Assembly (NCBI GenBank): GCA_039707655.1
Contig: CM077666.1
Span: 282,647,166-282,711,165, forward strand
Length of the DNA stretch: 64,000 bases
DNA from: Elymus sibiricus
Taxonomy: Eukaryota > Streptophyta > Magnoliopsida > Poales > Poaceae
Direction of reading: 5' to 3'
Positions 36,047-48,045 of the stretch are shown here, in pieces. The notes below the pieces were generated by a model that was given only the letters and a program-made list of their open reading frames with translations, ran no database searches and was not told the DNA's origin. Position 1 is the stretch's first letter, and each line of letters starts with the position of its first letter. A program made the translations under genes and the position numbers.

Positions 36047-36804
36047 TATCAGTGTACTAAAATTGGGTCCCTTAGTACCCCGTACTTGTGCACGGACAGT
36101 TGTAGCAACACCCGTGGCAAGGCCGTCAGGGGACAACCAAATACAACAATATCAAGAAGGCATTCAAGTTACAGCCCAAGACAGAAGACTAAAGGCTAGA
36201 GCCCTGGCAAGATCTTGCTGGGATGGCCCGTGGCCCCGGCAAGGCTCGCACCTGGCAAGACCCCGCCACTCTGCCATCGCCCCAGTGTAGCGACTAGCCT
36301 GTCGTTTAGCTATTGTCCTCCTGGGCGCGTGTCAGGGAGTTAACGGCGTTGGGTTTAAGCGGTGCTGATGGGACGGCTTCTTTTCCCATCTCCAAGACCC
36401 TAAGGGACACCTCAATGGAGCATTTAATGTTCCTGTCCTAAACTGTCACTGTTAGGTATGATACACTGTAGATACTTTACACCTCATGTATGCCCTGTGC
36501 ACCACTATTGGCGACCCCTTCGAAGGTATAAAAGGAGGCCCAAGGTGCAGCTACAGGGAGGAGCTTCTCTGGCCAGTCTGCATGAGTAGCGTCTGTGTAC
36601 TGTAGCTTGCATAGCACTCCTGAGCCAGAACACAAGAACAGATAATACAACCAAGCAGGAGTAGGGTTTTATGCATCTTTGCGGCCCGAACCTGGGTAAA
36701 AATCCCGCGCGTTGATCACTCCGATCTGCTCTCTGGGCAAGCCTTCTCCCCCGCCGAATCGTAAAGGGATCCTCTCGATCCCATAGGTGTCGTTTTCCCT
36801 AACA
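36047..36804 (+). repeat. 5' LTR of element E
   Basis: Begins TATCAGTGTACT (the 3' copy has TGTCGGTGTACT) and ends CCCTAACA (3' copy CCCCGACA), showing transition decay at both termini. TATA box TATAAAA at 36527-36533, kept at 45545-45551. Confidence 0.93.
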
Positions 36805-36813
36805 TCTTTGGCG
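36805..36813 (+). other. Truncated primer-binding site of element E and deletion junction
   Basis: After the LTR the sequence reads TCTTTGGCG and then passes directly into the RT codons for DINKACPKDPF. Only the first five bases of a TGGCG-type primer site remain. Confidence 0.75.
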
Positions 36814-39800
36814 ATATCAATAAAGCCTGTCCAAAAGACCCTTTTCCCTTGCCACGCATCGATTAGATTGTGGACTCCACTACCGGCTGCGACTTGCTGT
36901 CATTCCTCGACGCCTATTCAGGTTATCATCAGATTTTCATGGCCAAGGAAGATCAAGAGAAGACCGCATTTATCACCCCATGTGGCACATACTGCTTTTT
37001 GCGTATGCCTTTTGGGTTGAAAAGTGCTGGTTCTACCTTTGCAAGAGCAGTCCAGATTGGTTTTGAGCCCCAGCAACACAGAAATATGGAAGCTTATATG
37101 GATGATATAGTGGTCAAAACCAAGGACAAGGCAACGCTCATATCAGACTTAGAAGAGACGTTTGCAAATCTGTCTAAGATCAACTTGAAGCTCAATCCTG
37201 AGAAGTGTGTGTTTGTCGTTCCATCCGGCAAGCTTCTCAGATTCTTTGTGTCTCACCGTGGAATTGAAGCAAATCCCGACAAGATCGAAGCAATCGAACA
37301 GATTGAAGCACCAAGACGTGTCAAGGATGTGCGTCGCCTTGCCGGCTGCGTTGCTGCTCTGAGTAGGTTTATCTCCAAATCTGCTGAGCGCACCCTCCCC
37401 TTCTTCAAAATTTTGAAGAAGGCAGGTCCAATGAAATGGACTCTGGAAGCGAAGGCAGCGCTGCAAGATTTGAAGAGGTACCTCTCCTCCCCGCCGGTAC
37501 TAGTTGCGCCAAGACCGCAAGAGCCGTTGCTACTATATCTAGCGACAACCAATCAAGTGGTAAGTGCTGCGCTAGTGGCGGAGAGAGAAGCCGATGAAGA
37601 AGCAGCGGCAGTGGCAGGATTGTCAAGCGATCAGCTGGGATCTTCTCCGACAGAGTCTGGCGCCGGCAAGACAGGATCTGCGCAGTCAGATGAAGCAACA
37701 CAGAAGAAGAAGATGGTGCAGCGCCCAGTTTATTTTGTCAATTCCCTTTTACAGGGGGCTAGGTCAAGATATTCTGGTGTGCAAAAGCTGCTCTTCGGCC
37801 TCCTTATGGCCTCAAGGAAGTTGCGCCATTACTTTCAAGCACACGAGATCACTGTTGTCACCCGCTTTCCGTTACAGCGAATTTTGCGGAATCCAGACGC
37901 AACCGACAGGATTGTGGAGTGGGCATTGGAGTTGTCAAGTTTTGGTCTCAAGTTTGAAAGCACTTCAACCATTCAGAGCAGAGCCTTGGCGGAATTCATT
38001 GCAGAATGGACCCCAACACCAGATGAAGAGATTCCAGAGTCAACTCTTCCTGGCAAGGAAACTAATCAAGAATGGGTTATGTATTTTGATGGGGCTTTCT
38101 CCCTGCAAGGGGCCGGTGCTGGCGTGCTGCTTGTTGCACCCACCGGAGAGCACCTCAAATATGTGATCCAGATGCACTTTCCCTGGGAGAGATTGACGAA
38201 TAACACTACGGAATATGAAGGACTTCTTGCCGGTCTCAGGATCACGGCAGACCTTGGAATTAAGAAACTTATCGTCAGAGGTGATTCTCAGCTTGTCATC
38301 AAGCAAGTGAACAAGGATTATCAGAGTCTGTTGATGGAAGCTTTTGTAGATGAGGTGAGGAAATTGGAAGAGCGCTTTGATGGTCTGCAAATGGAGCACA
38401 TTCCTCGCGTGGAAAACAGCGTTGCTGATGGCCTGTCAAAATGTGCTGCTCTTAAGGTGCCTATGGAACCAGGAACTTTTGTGCTCCGACTGACTCAACC
38501 ATTTGTGATACCATCAATGGGACAAGAGAAGAGGAGAAAGTTGAGTTCCGGCAAGTACTTCCCGGCAGAGCTCCCAGAAGCCGTCGACAAGGAAGTTGCT
38601 GGGAACGACACCAAGCTTGTCGCTAAGCGACAGGCTCTGGCAGAGCCCGAGGCTCTTGCCGTCGAGACAAATGCTCCCGCCAAGCTTGCCGAGGTACAGC
38701 AAGCTCCGGCAGGGCCTCAAGCCCTTGCTGTTGAGACAAACGTTCCCCCGGCAGAAGATATGCCTTTAGTCCTTGTTGTCGAGCCCCAAGCTCCAGCATG
38801 GGCACAGCACGTTGTCCATTTCCTTCAGACAGGGGAACTCCCTGAGGAACAGGAAGAAGCGGAAAGAGTAGCCCGGCAGTCCAGCATGTACCAGTTTGTG
38901 GACAATGTCCTCTATAGAAAGAGGCTGAAAGGTGTGAAATTGAAGTGTATTCCTCGGGAGGATGGACTGGAGCTGTTGGCAGAGATACATGGAGGCATAT
39001 GTGGCTCCCACATAGGATCAAGAGCACTTGCCGGTAAGGCATTCCGGCAAGGTTTCTTTTGGCCCACTGCCCTCCAGGATGCAACTGCACTAGTAACCAA
39101 GTGTGAAGCGTGCCAGTTTCATTCAAAGAAGTTACATCAACCAGCTCAAGCTCTTCAGACAATTCCTCTCTCCTGGCCATTTTCGGTCTAGGGGCTCGAT
39201 ATCTTGGGCCCCTTCCCCGTGCTGTCGGGGGCTTTGAGTACTTGTACATTGCTATCGACAAGTTCACAAAGTGGCTGGAAGTGGAAGCAGTAAGGAAGGT
39301 GACAGCACAGTCAGCCATCAAGTTCTTCAAAGGAATAGTTTGCCGCTTTGGTGTACCAAACAAGATCATCACCGACAACGGCACGCAGTTCACCAGTAAC
39401 ACTTTCATGCAATATGTCCAAGACCTTGGCGGCAAGATCTATTTTGCTTCTATTGCTCACCCAAGGAGTAACAGCCAAGCGGAAAGGGCAAATGCTGAGG
39501 TGTTGCGGGGTCTCAAGACAAGAACTTTTGACAGGCTGCGCAAGTGCGGAAGGCGCTGGATTGATGAGTTGCCGACGGTTATTTGGTCGATCAGAACAAC
39601 ACCAAATCGAGCCACCGGCCAGACACCCTTCTCCCTAGTATATGGGGCAGAGGCAGTTCTCCCCACTGAACTCATATATGGGTCACCTCGATTGCTTGCC
39701 TACGATGAGCTCGAGCAAGAGCAGTTGCGGCAAGATGACGTGATGCTCCTTGAGGAAGATCGTCTTCAGGCTGTTGTCAGAGCTGCACGCTACCAGCAAG

Positions 39801-40033
39801 CCTTGCACCGCTATCATATCCACAAGGTTCATGCCCAAAGTCTTGAGGAAGGCGACCTTGTTCTTTGGCGCATTCAGCCGGCTAAGAATTCCAACAAGTT
39901 GACGCCAAAGTGGGAAGGCCCTTATCGGGTAGTACGAGTCACCAGGCCCGGCAAAGTCCGCCTGGAGACCGAGGATGGCATTCCGGTGAGCAACTCCTAA
40001 AATATTGAACATCTTCGCAAGTTCTATCCATAG
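36813..40033 (+). pseudogene. Reverse transcriptase, RNase H and integrase of element E
   Basis: The frame begins within the RT (DINKACPKDPFPLP), has a stop at 36864-36866, then is open for 773 codons. YMDDIVVKTK is at 37095; RNase H includes WVMYFDGAFSLQGAGAG, NNTTEYEGLLAGL and RGDSQLVIKQVN; the integrase finger has CGSHIGSRALAGKAF and CEACQFHSKK. A stop at 39189-39191 and a one-base shift in a C-run near 39215 move the integrase core to another frame, with ITDNGTQFTS and HPRSNSQAERANAEVLRG, ending HLRKFYP at 40033 after a stop at 39998. The polymerase half is almost intact. It is the most complete Tat pol in the window and served to align the two halves of A. Confidence 0.92.
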
Positions 40034-40812
40034 GGCGCGGTTGCCGGGCCTCTCGGCAACCACCTTTTGTACAAGTCTTGCCGCTGAAGCATGTAATCCT
40101 TTGTACAAAGCCAGGCGCAGACCCTGTGCATAGTTGAATAAATTTAAGTGTTTATAGTTCTTGTTGATTTGCATGTTTACTTATGTGCATGTTTATCTAA
40201 GATATTGTATTACACTTATTCTCGGCAAGTACTGACGAACCGCCAAGGTTCCATATCTTTATTTTCTCTTCTTTCTTTTTCTCAAAGGATAGAAGGTTAC
40301 CTCGCGTGCAAGTTTGCCGGGGGGAATGGTGGTATGGATACCGACAGGCGACGTCCAGGGAAAACATCTTGCCGAGAAGAGTACGGCAGCAAAAAGCTAA
40401 GTTGTAGAAACTTTAAACAAGTTTTTGTTTAGTTATTTTCCTTGAACGATTTCAACTTTTGTATGGAAAACCTGCACGCGAAGGAACTTTGTTGTGATTG
40501 GTTGCGCCCTTACTCTGTTTCGAGTCTGCTCAACAGTTTTGGTGGCTGCACTGAAAACACCAAGGTCTCTTGCCGGCAGCGGCCCTGCCAGTAGGCTGCT
40601 AAAGTCCCGCACCTAGCGCTCGTGGCGAGGGTATGCACACTGGCAAGTTTCCAATCAAGTGTAGGGTGAATACATACAGAAAGAAATTAAGCAAGGGGAA
40701 TAACATAGCATTCATCCAGAGCATAGCAAGTTATATACAGTAGTCTTACCGCGATTCTAACATAGGATAAATTGTCTTTGACATGAAATGGCAGCGGCAA
40801 GGAGTAAAGCAG
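40034..40812 (+). other. Non-coding spacer in E between integrase and antisense gene
   Basis: About 780 bases of mixed composition with no supported frame. The sense polymerase and antisense gene converge here, so transcription terminators of both may lie in it; I see no specific signal. Confidence 0.6.
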
Positions 40813-43800
40813 CTAATCCCGGCGATCGCCTTCGACTCTCTTCACTTGGCTTGCCCTGTCGACGATGGGAGCGACAAGCTCTTCTACTGCCTTGAGATCT
40901 GCATCCTTCGGCAGGCGATCAAGGACGTTGGCGAGGTTGATGCCAGGGTTCCTATACACCACCTTGGTGAGCACCTTGCGGAGGATGGCCGGGCAGAGTT
41001 TGCGCGACTCGCTGGCCAGATTGGCTGTTCGGTCAGAATGGAGCTACTCCAGGGCTTCAAGCACGTGGTCAAAAAACATGTGAATCTTGGCGCTGGTGGA
41101 CACCCTGTCATCAGAAGAGTACCTGTAGCCCTGCAGGCCCATGACGGACAGTTGCGCGGTAAGCTTCTCCGCGACATCAAGTTTTTTAGTCCAGATTTGC
41201 ACTCCGTGCACGAAGTCATTGTGTTCGGCAGCGGCACTCTTGACCAGCTCCTCTTCATTTCAGAGATCCTTGACCAGAGCCTTCTCGCGGGCCTTGTGGG
41301 CCTCAAGAGTCTCATTCAGCGTGGTCAGCTTTAGCTTCATATCAGTGATGGACTCATTAGCTGTGGAGAGCTCCTTGGTCTTGTCGAATATGGTGACCTG
41401 CATCTCCATCAGGCTGTGAAGAGCTTTGTCTCTTTCAGACTTGAGTGTTGAGATCTTCTTGCCATGCTCCTCAAGGTCTGCCTCCAGCTTCTTCACCCTG
41501 TCGGCAAGCTCGTTCTTGGCAGCCTCTGCAGCCTTGGTGGCATCGACGGCCTCCCTCAGCTTGCCGGTATGATCTACAGTCACAGCTTCAAGTGCCTCTT
41601 TGTGCTTCAGATCCAGATCCTGGGTCCGCTACACGACAAGCTTTTCGATCTCCTCATCCTTGGCACGGAGTTTGTCGGCAAGCGCCTTCTCGCAAGCGGT
41701 GAGGTCGTCATCATGAGCCTTAAGCCCGACACGGAGCTCTCTCAAGCGTGCTTCCTCTGTGGTAGCCTGTTGTTTGGCATCTTCCTGGGCCTTCTCAACA
41801 TCGGACTGCTTCATGAGGAGCTCGTCCCACCTTTGGCTCAGGTGCTCCCGGCCCGCCTTCAACTCCTGGAAAGCTTCAACAAACCAGGCCTGCGTTTCCT
41901 CAACGCGTTTCTGGAGATCTGCTTCCACCTTGTCGACAACCGCGGCCCTGGAGTCTAGTTTCTCCTTCCGGGCGCGATGGAGTGCTTGAAGCTTCTGGTA
42001 GTTGTCGCCCATGGCCTTGAGGAGTTTCTCTTCTTCAGATTTGCTGCTACCAATGCTTGGTTCGACCTCGAGCCCAACAGCGGCGATGGCGTCTTCATCA
42101 AAAAATTCCCCTTTAGTTGGCGCCCTAGTATTTGCCGTGCCTGGGATGCTGACAAATAAGTCGTCGCCAATCTTGAGGTACTTGCTCGACGAGGGAGCTT
42201 CGGGTACTGATGGCTGGTCCTCAACGGCCGCCTTCCCGGTAGTTGGGGGCTCTGTGTCTGGCGTAGCGCCTGGCGCTCCTGGGCAGGAATGCCGTCAGTA
42301 CGGTCACTAGCCTCCTCGTCGGCCCTCTCGGCACGTTCCTTGGTGGCCTCTTCCTGTGCGGCCCTGGCAGCCTCAGTGTTGGTATCCTTGGCAGCATTCT
42401 TGGCGGCTTCGGCGGCCTCGGCGGCAGCACTCTTGGCAGCCTCTTCAGCGGCAATCCTGTCAGCCTCGGCGGTGGCATCCCTGGCGGTTTCCTCGATGAC
42501 GGTGTCAACGTCCATTTGTTTTGTTGAGGGAATGTTTGAAGGCCAAGAAAGCAAATCAAGATGAGATTGAGGAGGAAGTTCAAGAAGACAAAAAGGAAAA
42601 CAGAAAAAAAAACTAGTACCTATGCCAGCGTTGGTTGCCGGTGTAAAGCTGCCGGTGCCCATGCTTGCCGGCTCTTCCTCGTCATGATAAAGCATGCTAG
42701 AGGAAGTCCTTGCCGGAGATCCGTCTCTAGGCGGCGTAGCTGATGGAGGCGGCACATCAAGGGTGGCCTCTGATGGTTCTCCTTGTCGCTGCTCTCCTCC
42801 TGCACGCCTGGTGATGTCAGCAGTAAAGATGCACACCCCGGCACTTGCCAGCAGGAAGTGAGTAATGGACTCATGCTGGGGGCTGCGCCGGGGGCTGAGT
42901 CGGGGACTGTGTCGCGGTCTAGGCTCCGGGTTGACGGTGGTTGTCTCTGGCGCACCTGAGGTGCTTGCCGGCGGCTCCTCACACGTTGAGGTCCTCACCC
43001 TCTTCGCTACCCTTTGGGCCAATGTTTCCGCATCCCTGTGGAGACAGGCCAAAGCAAGACAAATAAGTTAAGGGAAATCAAAAATCTCAAAGAGCAAAGG
43101 ATGCAACAAGATCCTTACTCCTCTTCTTCTTCTCCCGAGCTAAGGGCAGAAAGGTCAAAGGTGACCTCCGTCATGGTGCCCGTGGGAGGAGGTGGAGGGG
43201 TGCTCCTGGGTCGCTTGGCTATGGCAGGCACGGTTTGCTGATGAGCTCCTTGCCGCTGCGTGGCCTTGCTAGCCACCCCCTTGCCGGGGGCTGCATTACT
43301 TGAAGAAGCTTGGTGGACCGGGATCCCAGAGGCGGCGCTCCAAAGGACACGCCTACTCCTTGGCTTGAGAGTCGGGGCCTCCTCGTGCAGTTCTTCCTCG
43401 GCTGTGTCTTCAGCAGAAGGGCCCAGGGTAGATGTGCCGCCCTGCTCTTTAGCAGTCTCGCCCTGCTCGGCAAGGTTCTTGTCCGGCAGCGTTTCCCCTC
43501 TGCTGGTTTCCTCTTCCACGAAGCCGGCGCTGCCGGCCTCTGTGGCAAGATTTGCCTTCTCCGCCCTACTGGCGATGTATGCCACTTCTTCCTCAGTGGT
43601 GTCTCGGACGAGGCCCTCTTCCTCGCGGATGGCCCTCTCCATTAAGTTATCGAAGAATTGCTGCACTTGCTCTTCAGGTGGCTCAATCCAACTCGCGTCA
43701 AGGCTATGAGTGTCAAACGCCAGCATCATGGCGATGATTGGACCTAATGAAGAGTTTTTGCACAAGGGGATTATGCTTGCCGGCAGCTTGCACACCACAT

Positions 43801-44671
43801 CGCCCTTGAAAAATTTCTGGCAGAGAGCTACGTGTTGCATAAATGTCAAATTGCTGTTCAGCCCAGGGCGCAGCCTCATGATATCTGCCGCATTCTTGAA
43901 CTGCCAAGCTGGCCTCCCCTTGCTCTGCAGAGGGGCTATGCGCCGGCGAAGAAAGTTGGCACCTATCATTTCTACCGAAAGCCCGGTAGCTCTGAGGTGG
44001 TGAATCCAGGTGATTGCGATTGTGAGTTTCTTATCCTCAGGATCAAGGGCGCTCCAGTCGTTGCTGCGCACTATTTTCGTCTGCCGCGGCAAGCAAAAAG
44101 GTTGGACCTCTAATTCTTCTGTCTCCCGAACCCAGCACCATCTAGCCCGCCATTCATCCCACTTCTCGCGGAAGGCCCCGTCTGGGTAGACCTCCTTGGT
44201 TCCTGGCCGTGGGATCCAAGCAATGGAACCAGAAAGGGCCTCGCCTTTTTGGATACGGGGGATGAAGTAATGGCGAAAAAGGGCGGTGCTAGGAGCTACT
44301 CCGGCAAAGTTTTCGCAAAGATGAGCGAAAACAGACATGCATGTCACGGCATTCGGCGTGAAATCCAAGAGTTGGAAGCCGTAGGTGAGCATGATGTCTT
44401 TGAAGAAATTAGAGAAAGGGGGGCAGAGTCCACAGTAGAAATAATCAGCAAAGAAGTGGTATTTGCTTGGGTCGCTCCTAGAAGAACCAGGACTCACGGT
44501 GGTGGCCGGATGCGCTGGCGTCTTCGCCGCCCACATGAAATGATACCGCTCCCTCAGAGCACCCGCGTCGAGCACCGGCGGAAAGACGACGTGCCCCTTC
44601 CGCATCTTTGCAATCTTGTTCTCCGAGATGGCGGCATCCACCTCCTTGCCCCTGCTTGTTTTGGGCGGCAT
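40813..44671 (-). pseudogene. Antisense Transposase_28-domain gene of element E (spliced, coiled coil)
   Basis: On the minus strand the ATG at 44671 has good context (GCCACCATGCC). Exon 1 is open for about 517 codons: an N-terminal region with YFYCGLCPPFSNFFKDI and ALFRHYFIPRIQKG, the hallmark of the Pfam family 'putative gypsy type transposon' (Transposase_28), and an acidic end, SALSSGEE. An 83-base intron (43118-43036) joins in frame to exon 2 (DAETLAQRVAKRV). There follow Ala/Glu-rich coiled coils and a C-terminal domain (NPGINLANVLDRLPKDADLK) ending at 40813. Damage: a frameshift near 42270 and stops near 41629, 41260 and 41040. The function of the family is unknown to me. Confidence 0.82.
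43036..43118 (-). other. Predicted intron in antisense gene of E
   Basis: The donor is GA/GTAAGG at 43119/43118 and the acceptor CTCCACAG/GGATG at 43036/43035. Removing these 83 bases joins GA to G and keeps the frame open. The stop TAA directly at the donor makes splicing necessary for the downstream coiled coil. Confidence 0.8.
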
Positions 44672-45044
44672 GGTGGCTATGGGGGGATGGAGGCTGAGGA
44701 TGGGAGGCACGCGGGGACGATGGATGAGTGGAGAAAGCTCTGCTTTGGGCTCGAGGAGGAAGATGGCGGCAGTTCCCGGATTGGAAGGAACAAGAGGAAA
44801 ATGACCAGCGTCTCTGCAGATTCCTCTTTATGGGGAGGACGCGAGGCTGCCTCTTTACTAAAAAATATTGAAACGCTTCGCGAGCGCGCTGCTGTAACGG
44901 CCGCGCCGCGCACGCCCCCCACATCCCGCATTCAATGGGCGTCGTGGGTGGCGCAGTAAAAGGAATGATTACGGTGGATAACTCCTGCCACGCATGCCCG
45001 TGCACTGTTTGGGCCTGGCCCAACAACGCCTCGCACCCGTGTGT

Positions 45045-45064
45045 GGCCCAGGCCCGGGGGCTCC
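45045..45064 (+). other. Polypurine tract region of element E
   Basis: GGCCCGGGGGCTCC immediately precedes the 3' LTR; A (58521-58531), B (53450-53463) and C (47563-47575) have similar G-rich tracts. Confidence 0.65.
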
Positions 45065-45822
45065 TGTCGGTGTACTAAAATTGGGTCCCTTAGTACCCCG
45101 TATTTGTGCACGGACAGTTGTAGCAACACCCGCGGCAAGGCCGTCAGGGGACAACCAAATGCAACAATATCAAGAAGGCATTCAAGTTACAGCCCAAGAC
45201 AGAAGACTAAAGGCTAGAGCCCTGGCAAGATCTTGCCGGGATGGCCCGTGGCCCCGGCAAGGCTCGCACCTGGCAAGACCCCGCCACTCTGCCACCGCCC
45301 CAGTGTAGCGACTAGCCTGTCGTTTAGCTGTTGTCCTCCTGGGTGCGTGTCAGGGAGTTAACAGCATTGGGTTTAAGTGGTGCTGATGGGACGGCTTCTT
45401 TTCCCATCTCCAAGATGCTAAGGGACACCTCAACGGAGCATTTAATGTTCTTGTCCTAAACTGTCACTGTTAGGTATGATACACTGTAGATACTTTACAC
45501 CTCATGTATGCCCTGTGCACCACTATTGGCGACTCCTTCGAAGGTATAAAAGGAGGCCCAATGTGCAGCTACAGGGAGGAGCTTCTCTGGCCAGTCTGCA
45601 TGAGTAGCATTTGTGTACTGTAGCTTGCATAGCGCTCCTGAGCTAGAACACAAGAACAGATAATACAACCAAGCAGGAGTAGGGTTTTACGCATCTTTGC
45701 GGCCCGAACCTGGGTGAAAATCCCACACGTTGATCACTCTGATCTGCTCTCTATGCAAGCCTTCTCCCCCGCCAAGTCGTAAAGGGATCCTCCCGATCCC
45801 ATAGGTGTCGTTTTCCCCGACA
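45065..45822 (+). repeat. 3' LTR of element E
   Basis: Starts TGTCGGTGTACT, ends TTCCCCGACA, 758 bases, followed by the TCCCC target-site copy. Confidence 0.95.
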
Positions 45823-47007
45823 TCCCCCCTCACCCTCTTGCTCCTCCTCTTGATTTGAGGAGGCGTGGTTTTCTTCGGACACAGCCCCTGGCTGGTCCCT
45901 GATGTGCAGGCCCGCTCAGCCTGGCTTCTTCTTCTCCTTCTTCTCCTTCTTCTCTGGCGCCTTGTAGGGTGCCACGACGAGCATCTCCGACAGCAGCGGA
46001 GACCTAGGGTCTTCGGGCTATGGAGCCAGACACTTGATGCCCGTGGCCTTGCTCAACCATTCCTGTGGAAGTGATCGGAAAATGCTTAGACTTTCTTTAG
46101 GAAAATAGAGCCGATCAAATAAAACTGTGTTATACCTCGGAAGGGGGCTTGTCGGCACTCAAGCCCTGGTCCTCCTTCTTGGCCGGCCATTTCTCCTGCG
46201 CCTTGAACAATGCCTTCCATAGCTTCTCCGGAGTAGTGCGGAAGAGCTGACGGATAGTAGGATCATCGTCAGTCCGGTAAGTCCACATGGGAGAGGCCCG
46301 GCGCTGGCAGGGGAGGATGCGCCGCCGGAGCATAATCTGGACCACGTTGGTCAGCTCGATGTTATCTTTGATCAGGGAGGTGATGCCCCTCTGCAGGTCA
46401 TCCACCTCGGTATCCGACCCCCAATCAAGGCCCTTTTGGACCCATGAGGTTAATCTAGTTGGGGGGGGGCGGATCTGAATTCGGCAGGAACAGTTCCGCC
46501 CTCCTCCCTTGGCTCGGTGATGTAAAACCACTCTTTTTGCCAAGTCTTGATGGTGTCGATGAAGGTGCCGGATGGCCATACTGCGTGGGGAAGCTTGTTG
46601 ATGACCTCCCCACTGCAGTCTGCGTGTGCCCCTATGAAACACTTTGGCTTGATGTTGACAATCTTGAGCCATAGTCCGAAGTGTGGTTTGACCCGCAGGA
46701 AGGCCTCGCAGACGATGATGAAGGCCGATATATGCATGAAAGAGTTCGGAGGGAGGTCGTGGAAGTCAAGACCATAGAAGAACATGAGGCCCCTCACGAA
46801 TGGGTGGAGTGGGAAGCTCAGCCCTCGAATAAAGTGGGGAAAGAAAACCACCCTCTCGCCTGGTTTGGGGGTGAGGATCACATGGCCCTCCTTCGCAGCG
46901 CGGTGGAAGATATTGGCAGGGAGGTAGCCGACGTCCTTGAGGTCCCGGATGTCCTAGTCTGTGACCGTGGAAGCCTCCCACTTGCCGTTGAAGCCGGAGC
47001 TGGCCAT
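45823..47007 (-). pseudogene. Antisense Transposase_28-type gene of element C, N-terminal exons
   Basis: The minus-strand ATG at 47007 begins MASSGFNGKWEASTVTD, followed by a stop. The same frame carries FIRGLSFPLHPFVRGLMFFY and NSFMHISAFIIVCEAF, aligning with the Transposase_28 region of the E and B antisense genes. A run of nine or ten G near 46461-46470 shifts the frame, after which GSDTEVDDLQRG to EKWPAKKEDQGLS is read. A 73-base intron is likely: donor GAG/GTATAA at 46136/46135, acceptor TTCCACAG/GAATGG at 46063/46062, which avoids a stop and continues EWLSKATGIKCLAP. Element E then splits the gene at 45823; the rest is 33940-36046. Confidence 0.75.
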
Positions 47008-47575
47008 GGCTAAGCTCGGAGGAGGAAGGATGGAAGACCTAGATCTGGGCTCTGGAAGCTCAGGAGATTGGGGAAGCAAGGATGCGAATGGGAAGTGCGG
47101 TTAAGCCTTGGGGTTTTCTTCCCCTTTTATTGGGCTTGTTGCTGGTTAGCCTCCCTTCATGGTGCCATGAATCTCTCTGCTTCCCAAGACGTGCATGCTG
47201 TTATACGCGCGTGATTAAACATATCCCGTGTGAAACGGGACACGATCTGTGCATTGATGGATCGTGCTGGTGAAAACGGCCTCGAACCGCGAATCGAGTC
47301 TTTACAACTAGTTCAGTGGTCGTGGTGGGTCATGACCTTTCGTCTGAAAGGTTGTCAGGGATCATGATTTACTCCTTGACGTTTGGTCTTCAGGGCCGGT
47401 TACTGATGGTGTTCGGACAATCTATGATCGGTAAAACTACACGTCGTCGGAGGCCGAACTAAACTCCGCCGATCACTATTTGGAGGAAGGAACTCGCCTC
47501 GCAAGCCGAAGACTTTGATCACACGAAGCAGCTGAAGCTAGGACCCTTGGCATTGGAGGCTAGTTCGGGGGCTAC

Positions 47576-48045
47576 TGAGGGAGTCCTGGTTTAAGGGGTC
47601 CTCGGGAGGCTGACCTATTCCTTATGGGCCGGACTATATGGGCCGTTTGCCAGGCACTGGATTGATCGAAGACCCAGACTCCGGGAAGGAAGATTCTAGA
47701 ATCGTGGCGTATCCTCTACGTTTAAAGTAGTGAATAGGCATGTTTATCCCTTCGACGTGTAACCGACCATGTGTAAACCCTAGGTACCCTCGGCATCTAT
47801 ATAAGTCGGAGGGTTTTAGGTTGTAGAACAACAGAACTCATCTAGGGTTTAGCTACTTGATCTCGAGGTAGATCAACTCTGTAATCCTCATATCATCAAT
47901 ATAATCAAGCAGGACATAGGGTATTACCTCCATAGGAGGGCCCGAACCTGGGTAAAACCTTGTCCCCTTCGTCTGTTGTTACCATCGATCCAAGTCTCAC
48001 AGCTCGGGACCCCCTACCCGAGATCCGCCGGTTTTGACACCGACA
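47576..48045 (+). repeat. 3' LTR of element C
   Basis: Starts TGAGGGAGTCC after a short G-rich tract, ends GACACCGACA; 470 bases, with about 31 bases near 47707-47737 that the 5' copy lacks. CTCCC follows at 48046. Confidence 0.93.

Larger units (their letters stand above)
36047..45822 (+). mobile_element. Element E: Tat-lineage Gypsy element with gag-protease deleted, inserted in C
   Basis: LTRs of 758 bases each (36047-36804 and 45065-45822) are flanked by TCCCC on both sides (36042-36046 and 45823-45827). Sense coding starts abruptly with the reverse transcriptase only nine bases after the 5' LTR, so the end of the primer site, gag and protease are gone. RT, RNase H and integrase follow to 40033. 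An antisense Transposase_28 gene occupies 40813-44671. I counted about 34 LTR differences (about 4.5%), mostly transitions. Its pol is very close to that of A, but LTRs and antisense gene differ. Confidence 0.94.
14562..48045 (+). mobile_element. Element C: non-autonomous Gypsy element inserted in B, carrying D and E
   Basis: The LTRs are 14562-15000 and 47576-48045, flanked by CTCCC on both sides (14557-14561 and 48046-48050), an exact target-site duplication. Sense content is gag (15046-17110) and protease (31845-32642). I see no reverse transcriptase, RNase H or integrase. A minus-strand Transposase_28 gene lies before the 3' LTR. D interrupts gag at 17110/17111 and E interrupts the antisense gene at 36046/36047. 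Without these C would be about 9.2 kb. I counted about 19 substitutions between the LTRs (about 4.3%) plus one indel of about 31 bases. The TGAGGGAGTCC start resembles Fatima/Sakura-type Triticeae families; the name is not verified. Confidence 0.92.

Noticed and set aside
36870..39191. Long, almost intact RT/RNase H frame considered as a functional polyprotein
   Set aside because: It lacks gag and protease, has a stop before it at 36864 and ends at a stop before the integrase core, which is in another frame.
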